Positions 8,122 through 15,847 of a stretch of DNA of 42,063 bases are shown here, one piece after another. A program made the translations under genes and the position numbers. A model generated the notes under the pieces. It worked only from the letters and a program-made list of their open reading frames with translations. It did no database searches and was not told where the DNA came from. Every line of letters begins with the position of its first letter. The stretch's first letter is position 1. The DNA lies in assembly GCA_013316495.1 (NCBI GenBank), contig WSMP01000001.1:1-42063 (forward strand). Reading direction: 5' to 3'. Origin of the DNA: Angelakisella sp. Its GTDB lineage: Bacteria; Bacillota; Clostridia; Oscillospirales; Ruminococcaceae.

Positions 8122-8760
8122 ATGCGTACAGCGGGACAGACTATGATTATCGGCATCGCCGGGGGCACCGGCAGCGGCAAAACCACCGTCACCCGGAAAA
8201 TCAAGGAATACTTTGGGGAGGATGTCAGCGTCATTTACCACGATAACTACTATAAGCGCCACGACGAACTCCCCTATGCCGAGCGGGCCAAGCTGAACTA
8301 CGACCACCCCGACGCCTTTGATACCGATAGGATGGTGGAGGACCTGCGACGGCTCCGGGCCGGGGAGGCGGTGCGCTGCCCGGTTTATGATTATTCCATC
8401 CACAACCGCACCGACGAAACGGTGGAGGTTCGCCCCACCAAGGTGGTTATCGCCGAGGGGATTCTTATCTTTGCGGACCCCCAGCTGCGGGAGCAGATGG
8501 ACATTAAAATTTTTGTGGACACCGATGCGGACACCCGCATCCTGCGGCGCATCCTCCGGGATGTAAAGGAGCGGGGACGGACCCTGGAAAGCGTCATCAA
8601 CCAATATCTCACCACCGTTAAGCCCATGCACGAGCAGTACGTCCAGCCCAGCCGCAAGTACGCCGATATCGTTATGCTGGAGGGCGGGCACAACCTGGTG
8701 GCCCTGGATATGATTATCCAGCGCATCCGCGGCCATGTGGAGAGGACGGCGCAGAATTAA
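8122..8760 (+). CDS. udk: Uridine kinase
   Basis: This 212-residue cytosolic P-loop kinase phosphorylates uridine and cytidine to UMP and CMP in pyrimidine salvage. Motifs are Walker A GGTGSGKTT (residues 14-22), the substrate segment YHDNYYKRHDELP, NYDHPDAFD, YDYSIHNRT, VVIAEGIL and the lid-region arginines RILRRILRD. Length is normal for the family. The start has AAGGGGG about 8 bases upstream. Confidence 0.93.
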   Translation: MRTAGQTMIIGIAGGTGSGKTTVTRKIKEYFGEDVSVIYHDNYYKRHDELPYAERAKLNYDHPDAFDTDRMVEDLRRLRAGEAVRCPVYDYSIHNRTDETVEVRPTKVVIAEGILIFADPQLREQMDIKIFVDTDADTRILRRILRDVKERGRTLESVINQYLTTVKPMHEQYVQPSRKYADIVMLEGGHNLVALDMIIQRIRGHVERTAQN

Positions 8761-8777
8761 ATCCGGCCCCTCTTTCC

Positions 8778-8826
8778 CTTCTTTTTCTTTTCACGGGAAA
8801 AGAAAAAGAAGCAAAAAGAAAAGCGG
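8778..8826. repeat. Dispersed palindromic repeat, copy B
   Basis: The perfect 15-bp inverted repeat 8778-8792 / 8797-8811 has a 4-base loop and is followed by CAAAAAGAAAAGCGG. It matches the repeat at 6500-6550 across about 50 bases. It sits directly after udk. The remaining 130 bases up to the mutS2 ribosome site hold no gene that I can support. Confidence 0.75.
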
Positions 8827-8954
8827 CCAAGGTCATTGCAAAAGGTCGATAGGGGCAGAAATTCCAAGGAAATGCGGCGCCCCAAGTTAGGGGGGCTTCG
8901 CAAAAGTTTTGTGGTTCTTTTTTCTCCTGAACTGTCAAGTGAGGTTTACAGACT

Positions 8955-11330
8955 ATGGAAAACAAACATTACATTGCCCTGGAGCTGGACAAGGTGCTGG
9001 AACTGCTGGCGGCAAAGACCACCTGCGAAGCCAGCGCCCTCCGCGCCAGGGAGCTTATCCCCTACAGCGATTGGCGGGACGTCAGCCGGGCTGTCCGGCA
9101 GACCGCCCAAATCAACACCCTTTCCATCCGCTTCGGCACGCCGGGGCTGGGCGGTATCCGCGACTGCACCGCTCCCCTTCACCGGGCGGCGGTAGGCGGG
9201 CGGCTTTCCATCCCGGAGCTTTTATCCGTCTGCCGGGTGCTTCGCACCATCCGGGCGGTCCGGGACTGGCGGCGTCAGGCGGAGGACCCCACCGATGCCG
9301 ACGGTCTCTTTGACACCCTCACCCCCAACCGGGCTTTGGAGGAAGAAATCGACCGGTGCATCCTGAACGACGAGGAGCTTCAGGACACCGCCTCCCCGGA
9401 GCTGGCCTCCATCCGCCGCAAAATACGAAAGGCCCAGCTCTCCATCCGGGAAAAGCTGGAGCGCATCATCAAAAGCCCCCAATACGCCCAGGTGCTTCAG
9501 GAGGCTATCATCACCATCCGGGACGGCCGGTCTGTTGTCCCGGTAAAAGTGGAGCGCAAAGGGGAGCTGCCGGGTCTGGTCCACGACACCTCCAGCTCCA
9601 AGGCCACCGTCTTTGTGGAGCCCATGGCGGTGGTGGAAGCCAACAACGAAATCCGTCTCCTTCAGGGGGAGGAGCAGGAGGAGGTGGACCGCATCCTCCT
9701 GGAGCTTTCCGGCCGGGTGGGAGAGATGGCATCCCTTATCCAGGAATCCTTCTCCGCTTTGGTGGAGCTGGACCTTCTCTTCGCCAAATCCCGGTTGGCG
9801 GACGCTATGAGGGCTTCAGTGCCGGAGATTCGCCAGGACCGGATCCTGCGCCTTAACAGGGCCCGGCATCCCCTCATCCCCAAGGAAAAGGTGGTGCCGG
9901 TGGATATCGCCCTGGGGGACAGCTTTGATACCCTGGTCATCACCGGCCCCAATACCGGGGGCAAGACGGTGGCCCTCAAGACCCTGGGCCTCCTCACCCT
10001 TATGGCGGCCTGCGGGATGCTGCTCCCCTGCGGGGACGGCAGCTGTGTCCCGGTCTTTGACCGGGTGCTGGCGGATATTGGGGACGAGCAAAGCATTGAG
10101 CAAAGCCTTTCCACCTTCTCCGCCCATATCACCAACATCATCTCCATCCTGGAATGGGCCGGCCCCCGGAGCCTAGTCCTCACCGACGAGCTGGGGGCAG
10201 GCACCGATCCGGTGGAGGGGGCTGCCCTGGCGGTCTCCATCCTGGAGGCCCTGCGCCAGAAGGGGGCGCTCATTGCCGCCACCACCCACTATGCGGAAAT
10301 CAAGATGTACGCCCTCACCACCCCTGGGGTAAAAAACGGCAGCTGCGAATTTAACGTGGAGACCCTCTCCCCCACCTACCGGCTGCTTATCGGGGTGCCG
10401 GGGCGCTCCAACGCCTTCGCCATCAGCCAGCGCCTGGGGCTGCCGGAGGGGGTCATCGGTCGGGCCAAGGAGCTGGTGAGTACCGAGAACACCCGCTTTG
10501 AGGATGTAGTCAGCGACCTGGAGCGCACCCGTCAGGAGCTGGAGAAGGAACAGCAGGCCGCCGCCAGCCGCCGCCAGCAGATGGACGCCCTGAAAAAGGA
10601 GATGGAGGAGGAGCGGCAGCGGCTCTACGCCCAGCTGGACAAGGAGGCCCAGGAGGCCCGCCAGCAGGCCCAGACGATGGTGGAGCGGGTAAAGAGCCAG
10701 ACCGATCTCCTTCTTAATGAACTGGAGGAGCTGAAAAAGCAGCAGGACAAGGAGGACTTTGCAAAGAAGCTCTCTCAGCTGCGCTCCGGCTACAAGGGCC
10801 GGATGGAGCACCTGCGGGACCTGGCGGACCCGGTGGCTCGGCAGCGGGGGGAGGCCTACACGCTGCCCCGGAAGCTCCAAAGCGGCGATACAGTGCTCCT
10901 CACCGGCCTGAACATAGAGGGGACCGTCCTTTCCGGACCGGACAGCTCCGGCTGCTACATGGTCCAGGCAGGTATCCTAAAGAGCAAGGTAAAGGAGGAG
11001 GAACTGCGCCTGGTGGACACAAAGGAGCGCAAGGTGACGGTAAACGGTCGGCGGCGCACCACCACCGAAAGCAAGGTAAACCGGGAGGCCCGCACCGAAA
11101 TCGACATCCGGGGGATGGACACCATCGACGGCATCGCCACCGTGGACCGCTTCCTGGACCAGGCCGCCCTTATGGGCATGGGAACGGTGACCATCATCCA
11201 CGGCAAGGGCACCGGCGCTTTGCGCACCGCCATCCAGAACCACCTGCGGAAGGTGAAAGTGGTAAAATCCTTCCGCCCTGGCATGTACGGCGAAGGAGAA
11301 GCCGGTGTGACGGTGGTAGAACTGAAATAA
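8955..11330 (+). CDS. mutS2: MutS2 endonuclease/ATPase
   Basis: This 791-residue protein has the normal MutS2 layout: a MutS core and clamp region (about 1-300), an ABC-type ATPase with Walker A GPNTGGKTV (from 331), STFSAHITNI and LTDELGAGTDP, a long coiled coil (about 515-620), and a C-terminal Smr nuclease domain (about 714-791) with EIDIRGMD and IIHGKGTGALR. In Firmicutes MutS2 suppresses recombination and rescues collided ribosomes. It is not part of classic mismatch repair. The start follows AGTGAGGT. Confidence 0.95.
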   Translation: MENKHYIALELDKVLELLAAKTTCEASALRARELIPYSDWRDVSRAVRQTAQINTLSIRFGTPGLGGIRDCTAPLHRAAVGGRLSIPELLSVCRVLRTIRAVRDWRRQAEDPTDADGLFDTLTPNRALEEEIDRCILNDEELQDTASPELASIRRKIRKAQLSIREKLERIIKSPQYAQVLQEAIITIRDGRSVVPVKVERKGELPGLVHDTSSSKATVFVEPMAVVEANNEIRLLQGEEQEEVDRILLELSGRVGEMASLIQESFSALVELDLLFAKSRLADAMRASVPEIRQDRILRLNRARHPLIPKEKVVPVDIALGDSFDTLVITGPNTGGKTVALKTLGLLTLMAACGMLLPCGDGSCVPVFDRVLADIGDEQSIEQSLSTFSAHITNIISILEWAGPRSLVLTDELGAGTDPVEGAALAVSILEALRQKGALIAATTHYAEIKMYALTTPGVKNGSCEFNVETLSPTYRLLIGVPGRSNAFAISQRLGLPEGVIGRAKELVSTENTRFEDVVSDLERTRQELEKEQQAAASRRQQMDALKKEMEEERQRLYAQLDKEAQEARQQAQTMVERVKSQTDLLLNELEELKKQQDKEDFAKKLSQLRSGYKGRMEHLRDLADPVARQRGEAYTLPRKLQSGDTVLLTGLNIEGTVLSGPDSSGCYMVQAGILKSKVKEEELRLVDTKERKVTVNGRRRTTTESKVNREARTEIDIRGMDTIDGIATVDRFLDQAALMGMGTVTIIHGKGTGALRTAIQNHLRKVKVVKSFRPGMYGEGEAGVTVVELK

Positions 11331-11376
11331 TATTAAAAACGGGACATGGAGCAGTTCCATGTCCCGTTTTTAATAT
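11330..11376. terminator. Bidirectional terminator between convergent genes
   Basis: A perfect 21-bp stem (11330-11350 and 11356-11376) with a 5-base loop begins with A-rich and ends with T-rich sequence (ATATTAAAAAC...GTTTTTAATAT). It lies between mutS2 (plus) and the PRD regulator (minus) and can end both transcripts. Confidence 0.9.
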
Positions 11377-11397
11377 GCCGGTCGGGTGCAGGCCAGC

Positions 11398-12936
11398 TTA
11401 TGGAAAGCAGTCCTTGCCGTCCATTTTGTCAAACAAAAATTCCTCAATAAACTGTACCCGCTGTCCTTTTGTCATGCGGGAAACGTCTGCCACCGGCTTG
11501 GAGGCATTTTTGATAGGCACCATCGAGATGATAAAGTCGTAGCTTGCTTCGGGGTAGACTGAAAACTGGTAGGGGGAGCAGGTGTCCACAATCTTGATTT
11601 GGGGGATGCTGTCCTGTAGGTGCCTTCGCTGGTCCTGCTGGATGATGACCCCCGCCGGGGATACTAGCAGCGCCCGCCATTTGGTGGTGGTGCGGTCCTG
11701 GGAGAGGGCGAAGTGGAGGGTGAGGGAAACCAGCTCCTGCTGGTCGGGCCGGATGCCGCTAAGCTGCTGGTAAAGGGCCGCCTGCTTTTTGACGCTGGCG
11801 AAAATCTCCTGGCAGGCCTCCGGCAGCTCCAGCCGCAGCTGCGTTCTGGCGCCGGGGTTTTCCTTCTGCTGGTAAAGGGAGTTTTGCAGATGGGTAAGCA
11901 GGCCGAAGAACAGCACCCGGTCGGAGGAAAAGCGGCCGCCCAGCTCGGCATCCACCGCCTCAATAAGGTGGAGGGCCAGCAGCTCGATGTTCTCCGGCGC
12001 CTTCTGCTCCTCCTCCATCTGGGCCTGGAAGGCGTTGTAGCCCATCAGGTGGATGCAGATATAGGTGCGCTCCGAATCGGGCAAATGCACCTGGAAGGTC
12101 TCCTCCAGCCGCCGGGCGATAAAGGCGGCGGTATTCATCTCCTGCTGGGGAAATTCCTCGTTGGGGGGAAGGAATTCCTTTTGAATCTGGTGTCCGTGGC
12201 GCAGACGGAAGACGCTGATAGTGATGTGGGTGGCCAGGGAGGTAAAGTATTCGCTGCCCATGAAGAAGTCAAATTCTTTTTCCGCTTCCTCGATGATGCT
12301 GCAAATCTTTTTAATGTCCTCCTCTGTGTAAACCTCCTCCATCTTTTCCAGCCGCTCCTTCGCCAGGCGGACAGGGTTGTTCACCTTCCCCTCCACCGCC
12401 GGCTCCCGGTGCTCGCACAGGTCAAAAAAGCCGATGATAGCGGCCCGGCGGTCCACCTCCTCCCCAGCGATGCCGATGCCCCGGCCCTGTATCTTGAAGA
12501 GCCGCAGGTGGTACTGGGCCAACCAGTTTTCCGCCCAGTCCAGGTCGGCGAGAATGACGAAACGGCTGACATAAAAGCTGTCAGCCAAAAACTGGATGGT
12601 AAGCTCATCACGGGAGAAAATAAGGCTTCGCAGCAGCTCAGTGCGTCGCTTCATGCTTCCATCGGTGAGGGTGAAATACTGGCTGCTCAGGAGGGCGGAG
12701 AGCTTTTGGCGGCCGGCGGCATCGCAATCCAATTGGGTGCCGTAGCCCTGCTTTTTAACAATCTGTATCTCCGACAGCTGATGCTCCCGCAGCCAGCTTT
12801 CCGCTTTGTTCAGGTAGTTTTGCACCGACCGCTTGGAGATTTCCATAATCCGTGAAAGCTCGCTGAGGGTCAGGTAATCTTCGCTTTCCAGCAGGGACAA
12901 AAGAATTTTTCTTGTAACTTCCTCCGAATGCCGCAT
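11398..12936 (-). CDS. PRD-containing transcription regulator (BglG/LicR type)
   Basis: This 512-residue regulator has an N-terminal winged helix (ISKRSVQNYLNKAE), a second Mga-like helix-turn-helix (about 95-165), two PTS regulation domains and a C-terminal IIB-like domain. Candidate PRD histidines are visible in ATHITISVF, IHLMGYNAF, LTHLQNSLYQ and LTLHFALS. The IIB-like P-loop reads RALLVSPAGVI, so the usual phosphorylated Cys is replaced by Ser. Such proteins activate PTS operons when phosphorylated by HPr and IIB. As last gene of the PTS operon it is the obvious candidate regulator of it. The start has AAAGGAGGGGG upstream. Confidence 0.85.
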   Translation of the reverse strand: MRHSEEVTRKILLSLLESEDYLTLSELSRIMEISKRSVQNYLNKAESWLREHQLSEIQIVKKQGYGTQLDCDAAGRQKLSALLSSQYFTLTDGSMKRRTELLRSLIFSRDELTIQFLADSFYVSRFVILADLDWAENWLAQYHLRLFKIQGRGIGIAGEEVDRRAAIIGFFDLCEHREPAVEGKVNNPVRLAKERLEKMEEVYTEEDIKKICSIIEEAEKEFDFFMGSEYFTSLATHITISVFRLRHGHQIQKEFLPPNEEFPQQEMNTAAFIARRLEETFQVHLPDSERTYICIHLMGYNAFQAQMEEEQKAPENIELLALHLIEAVDAELGGRFSSDRVLFFGLLTHLQNSLYQQKENPGARTQLRLELPEACQEIFASVKKQAALYQQLSGIRPDQQELVSLTLHFALSQDRTTTKWRALLVSPAGVIIQQDQRRHLQDSIPQIKIVDTCSPYQFSVYPEASYDFIISMVPIKNASKPVADVSRMTKGQRVQFIEEFLFDKMDGKDCFP

Positions 12937-12964
12937 CGTCCCCCTCCTTTCCTACCAAATGGCT

Positions 12965-13510
12965 TTACCTGTGGACAGAGAATTTTCTGCCGCGAAATTC
13001 TGGCCGGACCTTTACCGCCATGTCAAACCCGGTGCGGCACTCCCCATTGGTAAAGATGGTGAGGCAGCAAAGCAGGAACGGGAAGCCTTGGAACAGATAG
13101 AGGGAAAGCAGCTTTAGCGCGCTTCTGACCCACAGAAGCAGCAGCTGCAACACCCGCCCCCGCGCCGGGTCCATCGGAACAAGCCGCAGCCCCAGGAGCA
13201 GCTTCCCCAGGGTGGAGCCGCCGGTGATGGTCTGGGTCACCGCCTCGTAGCCAAAGGCGATGAGCAGCAGCAGGCGGAAGGCCTGGTTAAACTGCGTAAA
13301 CACGGCGGCAGTCAGCTCCATATCCTGTCCGCCAGCGGCCTGGGCGGCGTCCATAGCGGCCCGCACAGCAAAGAAATCCGGCTGGCCGGTGAAGCGGTAG
13401 GCCAGGAAGGAGAGGCCTAGGACGATTAACAGGTCGGCGCAAAAAGCCCCAAACCGCCTGCCCCGCATCCCAGCGGGGGCCTTCGCCGTTTCAAGACCCA
13501 GAAAACCCAT
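12965..13510 (-). CDS. RDD-family membrane protein
   Basis: This 181-residue protein has the RDD signature near the N-terminus (RGRRFGAFCADLLIVLG), a second hydrophobic pair with GGSTLGKLLLGLRLV, and a last hydrophobic segment (FLLCCLTIFTN). RDD proteins are small membrane proteins of poorly defined, sometimes Na+/H+-related, function. The ATG at 13510 follows GGAGGTATCATC. An upstream in-frame ATG at 13552 would put the N-terminus inside a hairpin and was rejected. It sits between the PTS permease and the PRD regulator genes. Its role in sugar uptake is unknown. Confidence 0.8.
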   Translation of the reverse strand: MGFLGLETAKAPAGMRGRRFGAFCADLLIVLGLSFLAYRFTGQPDFFAVRAAMDAAQAAGGQDMELTAAVFTQFNQAFRLLLLIAFGYEAVTQTITGGSTLGKLLLGLRLVPMDPARGRVLQLLLLWVRSALKLLSLYLFQGFPFLLCCLTIFTNGECRTGFDMAVKVRPEFRGRKFSVHR

Positions 13511-13530
13511 GATGATACCTCCAAAAGCGG

Positions 13531-13560
13531 GGTGGGGGATGGTACTGGCCATCCCCCACC
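13531..13560 (-). terminator. Attenuator-like hairpin inside the PTS operon
   Basis: Perfect 12-bp arms (GGTGGGGGATGG and CCATCCCCCACC) enclose a 6-base loop just after the IIC gene. On the minus strand the stem is followed by GCTTTTGGAGG, a short T-run that merges into the ribosome site of the RDD gene. It may reduce expression of the last two genes relative to the transport genes. Confidence 0.6.
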
Positions 13561-13591
13561 GGTCTATGACACAGGGGAAGCCCCGGAAATT

Positions 13592-14899
13592 TTACGCGGT
13601 GACAGTGCTCAGCTCATCCTGGTAGCATTTCTTATCCCAAACCCGGATGAAGGGCAGCCAGATGAGGAAGGAGACGGCCATACCGCAAAGTTGCGCCACC
13701 ACGCCCATGATGCTGCCGGTGGTGAGGAAGCCGCTGATAAGCACCGGGCAGGTCCAGGGGACCATATTGTTGCACAGGGGGAACAGCCCGACGGCGGTGC
13801 CCAGGAACTGGACCGACATGGCGGCCATGGGGGCCAGGATGTAGGGAATCATCAGGATGGGGTTGAGGACGATGGGCAGGCCGAAGGTCACCGGCTCGTT
13901 GATGTTGAAGATGCCGGGGGCGATGCCCACCTTGCCCACGTTCTTAAGCAGCTTGGACTTAGCAAAGAGCAGCATATAGATGACCACCGGCAGGGTGGCG
14001 CCGGAGCCGCCCATCCAAACGCCGTTTTCGTAGAAGGTGAAGGTAACGATGTTGTGGGCGCCGGCGGAAACGTTTTCCGCCATGTTGATAATCCACAAAG
14101 GCTCGAAGATGGGGAATACGATAATGGCAGAGCCGTGGAGGCCGAAGGACCAAAGGAGATGCTCAAAGAAGCAGACCACCAGAGTGCCGATGTAGGAGGT
14201 GCCCAGATGCCGCAGGGGGGTGGAGATAATGTCGGTGACAAACTCCGGGAAGCCGCCCCAGGGGGTGGAGGCGAAGACCAGCCGCACCACGGTGAAGAGG
14301 ACAATAATGGCGGTGCCGGGAAGCAGGGCGGTAAACTGGGCGGATACCGCCTTGGGCACCGAATCCGGCAGCTTGATGGTAAAGTTCTTCTGCACCAGGA
14401 ACCGGTAGATTTCACCCACAATAAGGGCGGTGAGCAGGGCGGTGAAAAGCAGAGTGGCGTCCAGGGAGCCGGCCACCCAGGCATCCACCGCTTCCCCCTC
14501 CGCGCCGGTGAGGGTGGTGGGGACCACTACAGCGAAGAAGGCCGCCATAGCGATGATGCCCGCCGGTGTGCCGTTTTCCCCGTAGCTGTTTACCAGGGAG
14601 CTCGCCACGCCGAAGCAGGCCACAATGGCCGAAATGCCGTAGGTGGCGTTCATGATGACCCCTTCAAAGGCGTTCCAGTTTTCGCCAAAGATGCTGGCCA
14701 TCAGGTTCAAAAAGCCCTCAATGGGGAACTCCGCAATAATCATGGAAAAGGCGCCCAGAATCAGCAGCGGCATCACCATCACGACGCCGTCACGAAGGGC
14801 CAGCAGGTGCCGCTGGCTACCCAGCTGGGCGGCCACGGGGAGGAATTTTTCCTCCATAAAGCTCATAAACGAGCCGCTCTTGGAAGCTCCTTTTTTCAT
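13592..14899 (-). CDS. celB: PTS cellobiose-type permease, component IIC
   Basis: This 435-residue polytopic membrane protein belongs to the Lac/Cel family of PTS IIC permeases. It carries the hallmark GIFNINEPVTFGLPIVLNP segment (about 330-348) and an N-terminal basic region (MEEKFLPVAAQLGSQRHLLALRDG). It translocates the sugar while IIB phosphorylates it. The start follows GAGGAGGT with about 11-base spacing. It is 15 bases after the IIB gene. Cellobiose or another beta-glucoside or diacetylchitobiose is likely, but no glycosidase gene is adjacent to settle this. Confidence 0.92.
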   Translation of the reverse strand: MKKGASKSGSFMSFMEEKFLPVAAQLGSQRHLLALRDGVVMVMPLLILGAFSMIIAEFPIEGFLNLMASIFGENWNAFEGVIMNATYGISAIVACFGVASSLVNSYGENGTPAGIIAMAAFFAVVVPTTLTGAEGEAVDAWVAGSLDATLLFTALLTALIVGEIYRFLVQKNFTIKLPDSVPKAVSAQFTALLPGTAIIVLFTVVRLVFASTPWGGFPEFVTDIISTPLRHLGTSYIGTLVVCFFEHLLWSFGLHGSAIIVFPIFEPLWIINMAENVSAGAHNIVTFTFYENGVWMGGSGATLPVVIYMLLFAKSKLLKNVGKVGIAPGIFNINEPVTFGLPIVLNPILMIPYILAPMAAMSVQFLGTAVGLFPLCNNMVPWTCPVLISGFLTTGSIMGVVAQLCGMAVSFLIWLPFIRVWDKKCYQDELSTVTA

Positions 14900-14914
14900 T
14901 TTTGTTCTACCTCC

Positions 14915-15232
14915 TCAATTTTCTTTTGTCTGGTATGCCCCATAGGCCTGCTCGAAGATTTTATCGGCCTTCTGCATGGCGTAATCGGACATATCCATAG
15001 TCTGGATGACCGGGATTTCATCGCCGTACTCAGTCTGGAATTTCTTTGCCAGATAGCGCACCTGGGGACCGATGAGCAGGATATCGGTGCGGTGGATGCG
15101 GTCCTCCACACGCTGGAAGGCCCTGGCCTCAATGTCGGCCTCAATCCCCTTCTCTTTGGTATAGGCTGCCATTTTGTCCACCAGCACGCTTGTGGACATA
15201 CCCAGGTTGCAGATCAGTGTGATTACCAGCAT
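14915..15232 (-). CDS. celA: PTS Lac/Cel-family component IIB
   Basis: This 105-residue cytosolic protein has the active-site Cys8 in the loop LICNLGMSTSVLV, which accepts phosphate from IIA and gives it to the sugar. The length is typical. Its ATG immediately follows the IIA stop codon (TAG-ATG), so the two genes are translationally coupled. Confidence 0.92.
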   Translation of the reverse strand: MLVITLICNLGMSTSVLVDKMAAYTKEKGIEADIEARAFQRVEDRIHRTDILLIGPQVRYLAKKFQTEYGDEIPVIQTMDMSDYAMQKADKIFEQAYGAYQTKEN

Positions 15233-15556
15233 CTACTTTTTTCCCTCCAATTCCATCAGCCTTTGGTGCACCAGAATAAATTCCTCCGCCACATCCCGCA
15301 TCACCAGCGCCAGGTTCAGGTGGTCCTGGGCGTGGACCATCAGCAGGGATACTCCCTCGCTCTCTCCCCGCATCTCTTCCCGGATAAGCTGTGTTTGGGT
15401 CTCGTGGGCGGCCACCATGCTGTCGTCGGCCCGGTGCAGGGCCTCTTTGGCCTCCTGGAAGTTCCCTTCCTTAGCCAACTGGATAGCCTCCATACAGCTG
15501 CTTCTGGCGTCCCCAGCTCCGGCGATAAGGCCCATCGCCACCTCCATATTTGCCAC
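15233..15556 (-). CDS. celC: PTS Lac/Cel-family component IIA
   Basis: This 107-residue all-helical protein has the phospho-acceptor His in MVHAQDHLNLAL (about residue 75-79). It carries phosphate from HPr to IIB. The start codon is GTG at 15556, preceded by a purine-rich AGGAGGAGGGAG site. It lies 24 bases after the HPr gene. Confidence 0.92.
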   Translation of the reverse strand: MANMEVAMGLIAGAGDARSSCMEAIQLAKEGNFQEAKEALHRADDSMVAAHETQTQLIREEMRGESEGVSLLMVHAQDHLNLALVMRDVAEEFILVHQRLMELEGKK

Positions 15557-15580
15557 TGTGCTCCCTCCTCCTTCTTCCTT

Positions 15581-15847
15581 CTACCTTTCTCCGAATTTGT
15601 CTGCGAACAGGGCTTCCATGGCCTGTGCCGCCTCCTGTTCATCCGCGCCCTCAAACTCCACTGTAACCGTCTCTCCGTGCTTGGCGTTTGCCATCATCAC
15701 GCCTGTGACGCTTTTCAGATCGTAATTTTTGCCATCCTTTTTGACACGGACCAGGCTTTCAAAGCCGCTAGCGCACCGGGTGATTCGGGAAGCCACCCGC
15801 GCATGGAACCCCAGCTGATTTTGGACCTGAAGCTCTTTTATAACCAC
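15581..15847 (-). CDS. ptsH: HPr-like phosphocarrier protein
   Basis: This is an 88-residue protein when read from the GTG at 15847, which follows AAAGGAGG with about 7-base spacing. That start places the active His at position 15 (LGFHAR) and Ser at 46 (LKSVTGVM), exactly the HPr numbering. It overlaps the end of Enzyme I by 10 bases. Ser46 implies it could be phosphorylated by HPr kinase and act in catabolite repression. It is encoded within a sugar-specific operon, so it may be a dedicated HPr or the genome's only one. Confidence 0.9.
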   Translation of the reverse strand: MVIKELQVQNQLGFHARVASRITRCASGFESLVRVKKDGKNYDLKSVTGVMMANAKHGETVTVEFEGADEQEAAQAMEALFADKFGER

